Shown here piece after piece: positions 1-8,443 of a stretch of DNA of 64,000 nt. The notes beneath the pieces were generated by a model. That model had not been told where the DNA came from. It worked only from the letters and a program-made list of their open reading frames with translations, and made no database searches. Source of the DNA: Bacillota bacterium (GTDB taxonomy: Bacteria; Bacillota; Sulfobacillia; JAJZYS01; JAJYTV01); the NCBI GenBank assembly GCA_021799275.1, contig JAJZAT010000001.1, positions 97,431 through 161,430 of the forward strand. Reading direction: 5' to 3'. How positions within the stretch are numbered: position 1 is the first letter of the stretch; every line of letters begins with the position of its first letter. A program made the translations under genes and the position numbers.

Positions 1-1
1 G

Positions 2-928
2 AACGACGGCGGGCAGTGGGACATGTTCGTGAACCTCGTCGAGAAGTACGGCGTCGTGCCGAAGTGGATCATGCCGGAGTCGTTCCACTCGAGCCAGTCC
101 CGCGGCATGAACAGCCTCCTCACGGCCAAGCTGCGCGAAGACGCGGCGCGGCTGCGCGGCCTGCACGCGCAGGGCCTGGCCATGTACGCCCTACGTCAGG
201 AGAAGGAGCGCATGCTCTCCGAGTTCTACGTCGCCTTGGTCACGTTCCTCGGCGAGCCGCCTGCGCAGTTCGACTTCGAGTACCGCGACAAGGACCAGGC
301 ATTCCACCGCGAGGCCGGGATCACGCCGCTCGAGTTCTTCCACCGTCACGTCGGCATGGACCTCAGGGAGTATGTCAGCGTGATCAACGCGCCGACGGCC
401 GACAAGCCGTACGGTCGCACCTTCACCGTCAAGTACCTCGGCAACGTCAAGGGCGGGCGCAACGTGCTCTACCTCAACGTCGAGTCCGAGGTGCTGCGGC
501 AGGCGGCCATGGCGCAGCTGGTCGACGGCGAGGCCGTCTGGTTCGGCTGCGACGTCGGCAAGATGCAGGACCGCGAGGCCGGCATCATGGCGGCGGACCT
601 CTACGACTACGAGTCCGTCGTGGGCATGCCGCTCGACATGACGAAGGCGGAACGGCTCGACTACGGCGAGAGCCTGATGACCCACGCCATGGTCTTCACC
701 GGCATCAACATCGTCGACGGCCGGCCGAACCGCTGGCGCGTCGAGAACAGCTGGGGCACCGACAACGGCCAGAAGGGCTACTTCGTCATGGACGACGACT
801 GGTTCGACGCCTACATGTACCAGGTCGTCGTGCGCCGCAGCTACCTGCCGCAGGAGCTCCAGGCGGCTCTCTCGCAGGAGCCGATCGAGCTGCAGCCGTG
901 GGACCCGATGGGCTCCCTGGCGCTCTGA
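2..928 (+). CDS. pepC: Aminopeptidase C (bleomycin hydrolase family), 3' part
   Basis: Cytoplasmic cysteine peptidase of family C1B, which removes N-terminal residues from peptides. The reading frame is open from base 2, so the gene starts upstream of the window and the catalytic Cys half is missing. The visible part begins in a conserved stretch (GGQWDMFVNLVEKYGVVPK) and holds the catalytic His in THAMVFTGIN and the Asn in WRVENSWG. It ends in the family's usual tail, PWDPMGSLAL, which lies near the active site in known homologues and limits cleavage to aminopeptidase activity. The stop is TGA at 926-928. A well-spaced AIM24 gene follows 77 bases later. The family assignment is secure; only the N-terminus is unknown. 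Confidence 0.95.
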   Translation, partial: NDGGQWDMFVNLVEKYGVVPKWIMPESFHSSQSRGMNSLLTAKLREDAARLRGLHAQGLAMYALRQEKERMLSEFYVALVTFLGEPPAQFDFEYRDKDQAFHREAGITPLEFFHRHVGMDLREYVSVINAPTADKPYGRTFTVKYLGNVKGGRNVLYLNVESEVLRQAAMAQLVDGEAVWFGCDVGKMQDREAGIMAADLYDYESVVGMPLDMTKAERLDYGESLMTHAMVFTGINIVDGRPNRWRVENSWGTDNGQKGYFVMDDDWFDAYMYQVVVRRSYLPQELQAALSQEPIELQPWDPMGSLAL

Positions 929-1005
929 GCATCGGAAGAGCCGAGGCCCGCTCCGCATCTGGAGCGGGCCTCGCCAATGGCAGGAGACTCGAAGGAGGAG
1001 ATCCT

Positions 1006-1683
1006 ATGCGCCACCAGCTGACCGGAACCACGTTGCAGGTGCTCGAGATCGCCCTGGGGAGCGGCGAGAAGATTGTCGCCGAGTCCGGGCGTCTCTCCTG
1101 GATGCAGCACATGCAGATGCAGACCCGCGCCACCGGCGGCATGTTCGGCGCTCTGCGCCGCATGGCCGGCGGCGGCACGCTCTTCCTCACGGAGTTCACC
1201 CCGACCGGCAAGGAAGGCATGGTCGCCTTCGCGGCGAGGTCCCCGGGCCAGATCGTCGAGCTCGACCTGGGCGGCCAGGATTACTTCGTGCACGAGCACG
1301 GCTTCCTCTGCGCCACGGAGGGCATCGAGCTCTCGGTGGGCTTCCAGCGCTCGCTGGGCGCCGGGGTGTTCGGCGGGACAGGGTTCGTGCTGCAGCAACT
1401 CTCCGGCAACGCGAATGCCTTTATCGACCTGTCGGGGGAGATCGTGAAGCGCGACCTCGACGACGGAGAGGAGATTCTTGTTCAGCCGGGGCACGTCGGC
1501 ATGTTCGAAGCTCGCGTTCATTTCGACATCACGACGCTCCCGGGCGTACGCAACATGCTGTTCGGCGGAGACGGGTTCTTCCTGGCGCGCCTGCGCGGTC
1601 CCGGCAGCGTCTGGCTGCAGTCCATGCCGCTACCGCTGCTTGCGCACTCGATCGCACCGTACCTGCCGCAGAGTCACGGCTAG
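1006..1683 (+). CDS. AIM24/TIGR00266 family protein
   Basis: A 225-residue protein of the AIM24 family, beta-rich proteins whose bacterial members have no settled function (the mitochondrial member supports inner-membrane organisation). Glycine-rich repeats typical of the family are visible: ATGGMFGALRRMAGGGTLFL, LCATEGIELSVGF and LQQLSGNANAFIDLSGE. No signal peptide or membrane span is seen. ATG 1006 is chosen because a strong GAAGGAGGAG ribosome binding site lies just ahead; the longer open frame upstream is in a different frame from pepC and looks like read-through. Same strand as pepC, with 77 bases between them, so co-transcription is possible. Confidence 0.85.
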   Translation: MRHQLTGTTLQVLEIALGSGEKIVAESGRLSWMQHMQMQTRATGGMFGALRRMAGGGTLFLTEFTPTGKEGMVAFAARSPGQIVELDLGGQDYFVHEHGFLCATEGIELSVGFQRSLGAGVFGGTGFVLQQLSGNANAFIDLSGEIVKRDLDDGEEILVQPGHVGMFEARVHFDITTLPGVRNMLFGGDGFFLARLRGPGSVWLQSMPLPLLAHSIAPYLPQSHG

Positions 1684-1697
1684 CGACGAAGGCCCGC

Positions 1698-2009
1698 TTA
1701 CGGCATCCTGGCGTCGCGCCGACGTCGCAGGGCCAGGATGTGGCGCACTAGCGCGACGAGCTGCACCCAGAACAGGACGAAGTAGATCGGCCCGATCGAG
1801 AAAAGGCCGACCATCGTCAGGTAGGCGCTGACGACCAGGCTCGGCACCAGCCAGGGCCAGAGCCGCGGGCGACGCCAGAGCAGGAACGTAGCCGCGAGGT
1901 CCACCGCGGCCATGACCCAGAGAACAGGCGCAGGGAAAATGGGAATGACCGCGCCGAAGAGATGCAGGCCGTAGCCCGGCGGATAGTGGACGGTCACCCT
2001 CGCGTGCAT
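1698..2009 (-). CDS. Small multi-pass membrane protein, unknown
   Basis: A 103-residue protein with about three hydrophobic segments (GAVIPIFPAPVLWVMAAVDLA, residues 19 to 39; WPWLVPSLVVSAYLTMVGLF; IGPIYFVLFWVQLVALVRHI) and an Arg-rich C-terminus (LRRRRDARMP), so it probably sits in the cytoplasmic membrane with a cytoplasmic tail. The open frame runs upstream through the antisense of the tRNA genes, which is artefact. ATG 2009 is preferred because a GGAGG site lies seven bases before it. It is convergent with the AIM24 gene, with only 14 bases between the stops. I do not recognise a family. Confidence 0.6.
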   Translation of the reverse strand: MHARVTVHYPPGYGLHLFGAVIPIFPAPVLWVMAAVDLAATFLLWRRPRLWPWLVPSLVVSAYLTMVGLFSIGPIYFVLFWVQLVALVRHILALRRRRDARMP

Positions 2010-2138
2010 GGCGACGCCTCCAAATCCCACGGATCTGCGTCTATCGTACCGCCGCGCAGGGTACCCGTCTTGCGTGTCCTTGCGCGTGTGGACGCCTCGC
2101 GACGCGCCTTGTCGCCTCGGGACGACCACGTCAGGCCG

Positions 2139-2168
2139 TTGCGGTCCGGAGCCGCCATGCGCTATGCT
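2139..2168 (+). promoter_or_regulatory. Promoter of the tRNA cluster
   Basis: TTGCGG at 2139-2144 and TATGCT at 2163-2168, 18 bases apart, place a sigma-A-type promoter 13 bases ahead of the first tRNA. No other promoter-like sequence was seen for the three tRNAs. Confidence 0.6.
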
Positions 2169-2181
2169 TAAGCGCACGCAA

Positions 2182-2256
<75 letters not shown>

Positions 2257-2261
2257 GTTTT

Positions 2262-2335
2262 GCGGGTGTAGCTCAATGGTAGAGCGGAAGCCTTCCAAGC
2301 TTCACACGTGGGTTCGATTCCCATCACCCGCTCCA
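2262..2335 (+). tRNA. tRNA-Gly (anticodon TCC)
   Basis: Acceptor GCGGGTG/CACCCGC, anticodon stem GAAGC/GCTTC with loop CTTCCAA, T loop TTCGATT, encoded CCA end. Five bases downstream of tRNA-Pro, so surely the same transcript. Confidence 0.95.
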
Positions 2336-2342
2336 ATTTGCG

Positions 2343-2418
2343 GCCCCAGTAGCTCAGCGGTCAGAGCATCCGGCTTCTACCCGGAGTGCCGGGGGTTCGA
2401 ATCCTCCCTGGGGCGCCA
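2343..2418 (+). tRNA. tRNA-Arg (anticodon TCT)
   Basis: Acceptor GCCCCAG/CTGGGGC, anticodon stem TCCGG/CCGGA with loop CTTCTAC, T loop TTCGAAT, encoded CCA end. Last of the three tRNAs. Confidence 0.93.
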
Positions 2419-2432
2419 TTTCCATTCCCGTT

Positions 2433-2465
2433 TGGCCAGGCTGCGCTTTGAGCGCGTCCTGGCCA
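2433..2465 (+). terminator. Hairpin after the tRNA cluster
   Basis: TGGCCAGG (2433-2440) pairs with CCTGGCCA (2458-2465), and GCGCT/AGCGC pairs inside. The downstream sequence is T-rich but has no clean T run, so this may be a terminator or a processing stem. Confidence 0.5.
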
Positions 2466-2597
2466 CTTATGCTTTGTAGTGTTCGCATGACGGCCCATCT
2501 GCCCTGACAGAAGGAGAACTGGGACTGCGATGCCACGCGGAACCGAACCGACCGGCGTGGCTTCTCAGCCCACAGCGAACGGAATCACCAAGCTTGC

Positions 2598-2628
2598 TTG
2601 ACTCTCCCCTTGGGGGAGACCGTATCGT
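2598..2628 (+). promoter_or_regulatory. MerR-type promoter/operator, 19-bp spacer
   Basis: TTGACT at 2598-2603 and TATCGT at 2623-2628 are separated by 19 bases. The spacer region holds a perfect inverted repeat TCTCCCC-TTG-GGGGAGA (2603-2619). An overlong spacer carrying a dyad is the hallmark of promoters that MerR proteins activate by DNA distortion. It drives the MerR gene immediately downstream, implying autoregulation. Confidence 0.85.
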
Positions 2629-2651
2629 CCAAATCAAAGGTGGTGCCCCGG

Positions 2652-3602
2652 ATGATCGACGGCCACTTCAGCATCGGCGAAGCATCGCGACGCACCGGGC
2701 TCTCGGTCAAGGCGATCCGGCATTACGCGAACGAGGGCATCGTCCGTCCGACCGTCGTGTCGGATGCCGGATACCGACTCTACTCAGCGGAGGACCTCTG
2801 GCGCCTTGGACTCGTGCGCATCCTCCGCAATCTCGAGTTTGGGCTGCCGGAGATCCGCAAAGTCCTGGAGATGTCGCTCGATCTCCCCGCTGTCGTTCGA
2901 ATGCAACGGGCAGCCCTTGACATGCAGATCCGTCGGCTGGACCGTGCGCGCTCCCTGCTGGATCGGGTACCTGAGTGTATCTGGGGGCAGCAGTCCTTGC
3001 ACCACCTCAGCACCATCCTGGAGGCGATGCAGATGAGTCGCGAAGAACGGGAGCACTGGGTCACGGAAAACTGGACCAGAACCATGATGGTAGGCGCTCC
3101 AGACGAGTGGCGCGAGGCATACCTTCGTCAGGTGCGCGACATCCTGCCGGACGAACTCAGCGCGGAGCAGGCCAAGGCCTGGAGCGAACTCAAGGAACTC
3201 CTCTCGGATCCTGCATACCAGGCAGATCTGCGCAACGTCATGAGGCCCTTCTGGAGCATGGTGCAGTCGTCGTCTGTGTTGCCGAACGAGTGGGCCGCGT
3301 CCATGAACGCCCTGACCGAACGCGCCCGCCTGCTGTTCGAGCGGGACGCACGTCCTGAGCATCCAGATCTGCAGGCACTCGTCGGCGATTGGATTGATCT
3401 GTTCGCACAAGCGCTCAAGATGCCGGCTACGCCTGACTTCGTCGAACGTTTCGCACTCTACGCCGAGACGTATGCGACGGGCCCGAGCCGGAAGGTTTGG
3501 GACGTGATGCGACGGTTGAACCCTGAGCGGCTGCAGATCGACGATGACGTGCAGATGCTCATGGTGAAGGGATTGCGCTGGCGGCTCGCGCACGGCCGCT
3601 GA
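2652..3602 (+). CDS. MerR family transcriptional regulator, effector unknown
   Basis: A 316-residue regulator. The N-terminal 70 residues form a MerR winged helix (FSIGEASRRTGLSVKAIRHYANEGIVRP, residues 5 to 32, shown here in outline only by FSIGEASRRTG and IRHYANEGI). A dimerisation helix follows (RLDRARSLLDRV). The remaining ~200 residues are helical and unlike the short metal-binding tails; no Cys cluster is present, so a drug-like or organic effector is more likely than a metal. ATG 2652 is chosen because AAAGGTGG lies eight bases before it; the longer TTG frame at 2598 would translate the -35 box. No obvious target gene other than itself is adjacent. Confidence 0.85.
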   Translation: MIDGHFSIGEASRRTGLSVKAIRHYANEGIVRPTVVSDAGYRLYSAEDLWRLGLVRILRNLEFGLPEIRKVLEMSLDLPAVVRMQRAALDMQIRRLDRARSLLDRVPECIWGQQSLHHLSTILEAMQMSREEREHWVTENWTRTMMVGAPDEWREAYLRQVRDILPDELSAEQAKAWSELKELLSDPAYQADLRNVMRPFWSMVQSSSVLPNEWAASMNALTERARLLFERDARPEHPDLQALVGDWIDLFAQALKMPATPDFVERFALYAETYATGPSRKVWDVMRRLNPERLQIDDDVQMLMVKGLRWRLAHGR

Positions 3603-3653
3603 GAGCCACCGCCTGTTCTCAACGCCGCCCACGCGACAACGCCTCTCGAGGGC

Positions 3654-3697
3654 GCAGGAGAACGCCGCGAGGCATTCGCTTCGCGGCGTTCTCCTGC
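3654..3697. terminator. Bidirectional terminator between MerR gene and K+ channel gene
   Basis: A perfect 17-bp stem (3654-3670 with 3681-3697) closes a 10-base loop between two convergent genes. No strong T run on either side, but the stem strength and position fit a shared terminator. Confidence 0.65.
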
Positions 3698-3707
3698 CAC
3701 ATGGGCC

Positions 3708-4814
3708 TCAGGCGCGGCGCAGGATCAATAGTCGACTCCCCGCTTGGACCTGCTCCTGATCCAGAGCGAAGCGCACCATTCCTGCCTCGAGCACCCCGAG
3801 CACCACCTCTCCTCGCAGGGCGCGGCGTGAACGCACCTGCTCGATGCTTTGGCCCACTTCATCGTTGTTCGGGTCTTCCTCTGCGATGCGGTGGTCCTCG
3901 TCACGCACCAGCTGCCAGAGCAAAGGGCCCGCGTGGGGAGCCTGCGCGGAACGCGACAGCACATGCCCGACCAGGTCGTCGCCGGGGAAGCTCGAAAGCA
4001 ATCCGAGCTCGGAGAGGGCCAATGCCGTGTTCCGCTTGGACGGCACGGCCGTGATCGTGAGCGCTGGCGCCAGGTGCCGCAACGCCAGGGCGGAGATCAG
4101 GATGTCGCCATCGTGGTCGTGGCATAGGAGAGCCGCTGAGGCTCTCCCAAGGTCGACGCGGGCCAGGGTGTTCTCGTCCGCCGGATCGTCATGTAGGAAC
4201 TGCAGGCGGGGGTGGTCCACGCCGAGGGCGTCGACATCGGCAACCACCATGACGTGCCGGTTTCGCCCGAGCAGGTCGTCGACAGCGATCTTGGCGGCCG
4301 GCGACCAGCCCAGGACCAACACATAACCGTTCGGCATGGCTTTCGCGCTCATTCCCAGCATCCTTCGCAGCCGTCCTTCCACGAACCCGGACGCGGTATC
4401 GGCCAGAAGCAGACCCAGGACCGGCACAGCCACGATCATCAGGACCATCGCGACAACGCGAGAAGTGGTGTTGGTCGCGGTCACATCGCCGTACCCAACC
4501 GTCGTCACGGTGGTGATGGTCCAGTAGAGTGCGGTGAGGAAACTCGTGTGCTGGGACCACTGGAACAGCACAGCGCCGGCAAGGAGCATCACACCCACGA
4601 CCAGCAACGTCCGCGCTGTCCTGCCCAAGGAGAACCTGTGGCGCGTGCGCGCCGTCAAGCGTCGAAGCACCGCCAGCAGGCGTCCCCCATGGCCGCTGGG
4701 ATCTGCCGTTGCGCCCCCCCCCCCGTTCTTTCTCGACCTGCCAACGGTTTCGCCGCTGTCCACCGACCACCCTGCGGCAGTCGCTCCCCGAACGGTTTCC
4801 GCTGGTTCGTTCAC
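3708..4814 (-). CDS. Potassium channel with RCK domain, MthK-like
   Basis: About 368 residues. Two membrane helices (TLLVVGVMLLAGAVLF and VVAMVLMIVAVPVLGLLLA) flank a pore loop with the K+ selectivity filter TVTTVGYGD at about residue 105. A cytoplasmic RCK (TrkA-N) domain follows, then a smaller C-terminal RCK/TrkA-C-like region ending in RLLILRRA. The first RCK strand reads VLVLGWSPAAK: instead of the nucleotide-binding GxGxxG it has GWS, as in the Ca2+-gated channel MthK. The start is uncertain: GTG 4814 follows GGTGGTGA, but the first ~50 residues are low-complexity and include a run of 11 G on the coding strand. TTG or GTG starts after that run are possible. Convergent with the MerR gene. 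Confidence 0.85.
   Translation of the reverse strand: MNEPAETVRGATAAGWSVDSGETVGRSRKNGGGGATADPSGHGGRLLAVLRRLTARTRHRFSLGRTARTLLVVGVMLLAGAVLFQWSQHTSFLTALYWTITTVTTVGYGDVTATNTTSRVVAMVLMIVAVPVLGLLLADTASGFVEGRLRRMLGMSAKAMPNGYVLVLGWSPAAKIAVDDLLGRNRHVMVVADVDALGVDHPRLQFLHDDPADENTLARVDLGRASAALLCHDHDGDILISALALRHLAPALTITAVPSKRNTALALSELGLLSSFPGDDLVGHVLSRSAQAPHAGPLLWQLVRDEDHRIAEEDPNNDEVGQSIEQVRSRRALRGEVVLGVLEAGMVRFALDQEQVQAGSRLLILRRA
4714..4724. repeat. Homopolymer of 11 C inside the channel gene
   Basis: Eleven consecutive C on the + strand (G on the coding strand), translated as a short Gly run before the first membrane helix. Tracts of this length are prone to slippage, so it is either a phase-variable site or a place where the sequence itself may be wrong. 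Confidence 0.8.
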
Positions 4815-5139
4815 CTCACCACCGCTGCGAGGGTCTTGCCTCGCTGCGCTGCGGCAGGACCGGCACGACCGCGCCCTGCTTGCCACTCAACACGTCAGCG
4901 GCGACCCTCCGACTGCTCTCGTGCCACCATCGGCTCTCGACGCGGCCGCCAACCCCTTTTGGCGTTTGGGCTGACTGCCCCCTCGGGTAGTCGCTATTCC
5001 CTCGGCCATATCCTCATTAGTAGCCGCGCAAAGTTGCTTCGGAAATTGGACCTTGTCTCAATAGGCCCACCGCGTAGGCAAACATTACATAAAGGCGAAC
5101 GAGCACCGCTCTCTAACCTTACTTGCCGGGAGTGGTGGT
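4815..5139. other. Intergenic region between divergent channel and S-layer genes
   Basis: About 325 bases without a convincing gene. The left half could be an N-terminal extension of the channel gene (open to GTG 4886, no ribosome binding site). The right half (about 5020-5120) is visibly more AT-rich than its surroundings and should hold the S-layer gene promoter and leader. I see no confident -35/-10 pair, only loose candidates such as TTGCTT near 5032. Confidence 0.5.
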
Positions 5140-8100
5140 GTGCCCATTTCGTCTGTTGCCGGTAAATTCATGGTTGCGATGTCTATTCTTACGCTCGTGC
5201 CTCTGGTTTCCACTTCGCATGTGGCAGCAGGTTCCAATCCGCTTCCCGAGACCAGGGCCGCCTTCACCTGCGCCCTTGCCGACGCGCTGCATCTGGCACC
5301 GAAGCCGGTAGCAGATAGCCCCTTCACCGACCTCGGCTCCACTTCGACGGCGTGTCAGGAAGAGATCTCGGCCGCCTACGCGGCGGGCTGGATCTCGGGT
5401 ACCGGGCCGCACAGCTTCGGGCCACAGGCTTCGCTGACGCGAGAGCAGGTGGCGAAGATCGAGATCAACGCCCTTGGCCTCTCCCAGGCCGCGGGGGCGC
5501 TCCTTGCCTACCGGCCGTTCTTCGTCGACTCGGGCACCATAGGCGCCTGGGCCTGGGGGGACGTGGACGAGGCGCACAAGGTCGGCATCCTGAACGGCTT
5601 TACGAACGGCACGTTCGGCCCGGCCGTCACCTTCACCCCGGCCCAGGCTGCGGACGCCATCCGGCAGGTGCTGGGCTACGAGCAAGGCAAGCGCCCCTCG
5701 ACCACCTTCCTGCAGCCTGCGCACGTGCCCGCCGTCACGCTGGACAACGCCGTCTACGCCATCGGCGTAACCTTCGACCCCAACCCGCCGCCGGTCACCG
5801 TGGATCCCTTGAACAACGCCGCCGACACGCGCGTCTCGTGGCTCTGGGACGCGGTGCAGAAGGGGTGGCTGCCGAGAACGACGACCACGGTGTCAACCAA
5901 GATCAGCCGCGCCGAGCTGCTGAGCGTGGTCGTGGCGGCCCTGGGGGACAGCGATGCCGCGACAGCGCTAGCGAACGCTCCCTCGCCGTACCGCGATGAC
6001 GCCCTGATCCCCGCCCAGTATCGGGGCGCGGTGGACGAAGCGGCCAAGCTCGACCTGCTGCCGGTCGGCCCGAACGGTCTCCTCGGCCCGAACGTTCCCG
6101 CCACCGCGTTCGACGTGGACACGGTCCTGCAGCGGGCCTTGGCCGTTCAGGGCAAGGCGCCCTGGGCAGCCAGCCCCGACATGGTGGGACACGCCGCCTT
6201 CGTCTACGGCCTGACGCTGGCCGCAGGGCAGATGCCGTACATCCTCAAGACCGATCGGACCGTCTCAACCATCGGCGACGTGCCGGATGGTACGCCCGGC
6301 ATCTACTACATCGAACAGGCCGAGGAGCAGGACTGGGTGCAGGGCATTGTCGCCTACCCCGGTTCGTACCAGTGGGTCGGTAACACTTCCCTCGCACTGG
6401 GCGCCGCCCTGCAGCCCGACCAGCCGATCAGCCTCGCACAGGCCCTGCAGCTCGCGGACATCGCGACCGAGTCCGCGATGTATCCTGCGGATCCGCTCGG
6501 CGCCTCGCCCAAGGGTCCGCAATATGCCCGCATGCTGGCGCAGGGTCTCCAAAGCGAGAAACTGCCCTTCGCCAACGCGGCCTCGATGGCGCCCGACGAG
6601 CGCGGTTTCGTCGCGGAGGCGCTGACCCTCGGCCTTCTTGCGCCATCGAGCGGAGCGCTCCAGTTCGACGCACCCCTCACGCCCCAAGCGAGCGCCGCGC
6701 TCCTTTCCCGCGTGCAGGCGCAGGTGCTCTCTCGCATCGAGCACCCACATGCCCCCGGGGTGCCTGCCTACATCGGCACCACCACGGTAGAGCCGGTCGC
6801 GACGAACTGCAGTGCCTGTTCCGCCTTCATGGCCCTGCCATTCGACCGCCAGGGCTACGAGACGAACGCAACGATCGTCGCCAATGCGAGCCCGGGCGTC
6901 TCGGTGAAGGACGTCACGGTCGGGCCGGTCACGAAGGGCAACGTCACCACCTACCCTGCCCTTTCGGGTACGAGCGTGGAGCTTTCGACGACGGGCTCCG
7001 AGCTCGCGACCATCACCCTGCGCTCGGGCACGGCCACAGCCAGCGTCCAGGTGCCGGTGGCGCAGCAGCCGCTGCAGGTCGTCGTGCGGGCCGTCAGCCC
7101 CAGTATCCAGCCGGGCGCCACGACCAGCCTTCGGGCGTACCTTAAAGACGCGACCGGCAAGGTCTACCCGGTCAACGCCGACTGGCGCGTCGTTGCTCCC
7201 TCCTACACCGTGGGCAATCCACCGCAATTCCAGTGGGGCAGCCTGAGCGACTGGGGCCCCAGCGCATCGACGACATTCCTGGCGAGCGGCACCCCCGGTC
7301 AGGGACAGGTCGACGCCGTCCTGCCCTTCGGCGCGACCGGGACGGCGCCTCCAACCGGTAGCGCCCAGGTCGACATCCTCTCGGACGTCAAGACGCTCAA
7401 GATGTCCGTCGTCGACACCACGTCGGGCAGCAGCAGCATCGCGCAGGTCGGGGACACCATCGACGTGCGGGTCCAGGCGTTCGACGCAAACGGCAACCCG
7501 GCCCTGTCGCCCGACGTGGTCAACTTGTGGAACGGCGGTTTCGAGGCCCTGCAGGACGGCGCGGCCACCTGGACCGAGCGGGCTACCAGCGCGCAGACCA
7601 TGACCTTCGCCGTCTCCGATCTCAGCCAGCCAGCGGTGAAGGGCGTCCAAGCACAGATGCCAGTCGTGGTCGAGCTGCGGCCAGGTCCCGAGACCGGAGT
7701 CGCCCTCTTCGACCAGAACGGGCAGCCCGCGGCGCCGCCGCCCGAAGGCGGCAACCCAACTCCGGTCTGGCTACGGCCGATCGACGCGAAGGGCATGCCG
7801 ACAAGCGTCAGCGCCAGTTCGCCCCAGACGGTCGACCTGCTGACTCTGGCCACCGCGTTCTCCGAGACCACGGGCGGCAGCCCGATCACCACCGTCTCCC
7901 TGCCGCCGGGCTCGACGGGCGTGGAACTCTACCTGACCACCACCGCCACCGTCGGGCAGCCCGTCGCCCTGCCGGCGCTCGCGCCGATCAAGATCTCGAG
8001 TCCGGAGGACGGCCAGACCGTGGCGATCGGCCAAAACTACGCCGTCTTCTATACCGTGGTCGACGCCAACGGCAACCCGATCCACGGCGCGCCGGTCACA

Positions 8101-8313
8101 TTCACGATGACGACGCCGACGGGCACCGACAGCGACCAGAACCAGGACCCGATGTTCAAGCTCTCGCCCACGTCTGGCCTGACGGGCACCGACGGTCAGG
8201 TGAGCGCCGACCTGGACGGCCCGTCGACCACCGCGGACAGCGACTTCTCGACGCAAGTCTCCGCATCCGTCGAGGGCTTCGCCAGCAGCCAGCCGATCAC
8301 GTTCACCTGGTAA
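5140..8313 (+). CDS. S-layer homology (SLH) domain surface protein
   Basis: A 1057-residue exported protein. The N-terminus has a signal peptide (hydrophobic VAMSILTLVPLVST, likely cut after SHVAAG). SLH repeats follow: SPFTDL...AAYAAGWISG...FGPQASLTREQVAKI (about residues 48 to 110), then FFVDSG...AHKVGILNGFTNGTFGP (about 128 to 175), and weaker copies to about residue 350 (SWLWDAVQKGWLP; AVDEAAKLDLLP). SLH domains anchor proteins to pyruvylated secondary cell-wall polymer. The second half is Thr/Ser/Gly-rich beta-sandwich sequence with Ig-like features (VVDANGNPIHGAPVTFTMTT). One NCSACS motif near residue 556 carries the only obvious Cys pair. GTG 5140 is used; ATG 5170 is also possible. 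It could be the S-layer protein itself or a minor surface protein. Confidence 0.88.
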   Translation: MPISSVAGKFMVAMSILTLVPLVSTSHVAAGSNPLPETRAAFTCALADALHLAPKPVADSPFTDLGSTSTACQEEISAAYAAGWISGTGPHSFGPQASLTREQVAKIEINALGLSQAAGALLAYRPFFVDSGTIGAWAWGDVDEAHKVGILNGFTNGTFGPAVTFTPAQAADAIRQVLGYEQGKRPSTTFLQPAHVPAVTLDNAVYAIGVTFDPNPPPVTVDPLNNAADTRVSWLWDAVQKGWLPRTTTTVSTKISRAELLSVVVAALGDSDAATALANAPSPYRDDALIPAQYRGAVDEAAKLDLLPVGPNGLLGPNVPATAFDVDTVLQRALAVQGKAPWAASPDMVGHAAFVYGLTLAAGQMPYILKTDRTVSTIGDVPDGTPGIYYIEQAEEQDWVQGIVAYPGSYQWVGNTSLALGAALQPDQPISLAQALQLADIATESAMYPADPLGASPKGPQYARMLAQGLQSEKLPFANAASMAPDERGFVAEALTLGLLAPSSGALQFDAPLTPQASAALLSRVQAQVLSRIEHPHAPGVPAYIGTTTVEPVATNCSACSAFMALPFDRQGYETNATIVANASPGVSVKDVTVGPVTKGNVTTYPALSGTSVELSTTGSELATITLRSGTATASVQVPVAQQPLQVVVRAVSPSIQPGATTSLRAYLKDATGKVYPVNADWRVVAPSYTVGNPPQFQWGSLSDWGPSASTTFLASGTPGQGQVDAVLPFGATGTAPPTGSAQVDILSDVKTLKMSVVDTTSGSSSIAQVGDTIDVRVQAFDANGNPALSPDVVNLWNGGFEALQDGAATWTERATSAQTMTFAVSDLSQPAVKGVQAQMPVVVELRPGPETGVALFDQNGQPAAPPPEGGNPTPVWLRPIDAKGMPTSVSASSPQTVDLLTLATAFSETTGGSPITTVSLPPGSTGVELYLTTTATVGQPVALPALAPIKISSPEDGQTVAIGQNYAVFYTVVDANGNPIHGAPVTFTMTTPTGTDSDQNQDPMFKLSPTSGLTGTDGQVSADLDGPSTTADSDFSTQVSASVEGFASSQPITFTW

Positions 8314-8348
8314 GCCACCGCAAAGTCCCGACGGGTCCAGGTTCCGTC

Positions 8349-8382
8349 GCGGCCCGCCCCGGCAGCAGCCCGGACGGGCCGC
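8349..8382 (+). terminator. Hairpin after the S-layer gene
   Basis: GCGGCCCG (8349-8356) pairs with CGGGCCGC (8375-8382), 36 bases after the stop codon and followed by TTGCCTGC. No long T run. Likely the S-layer gene terminator. Confidence 0.5.
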
Positions 8383-8443
8383 TTGCCTGCTCGGCTATAC
8401 TCGGTTCAGGCCGGCCACGGAACGGGCCGACGGAGGGACACGC

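Noticed and set aside
2598-2651. TTG start for the MerR protein
   Set aside because: The TTG is the -35 hexamer of its own promoter; the ribosome binding site supports ATG 2652.
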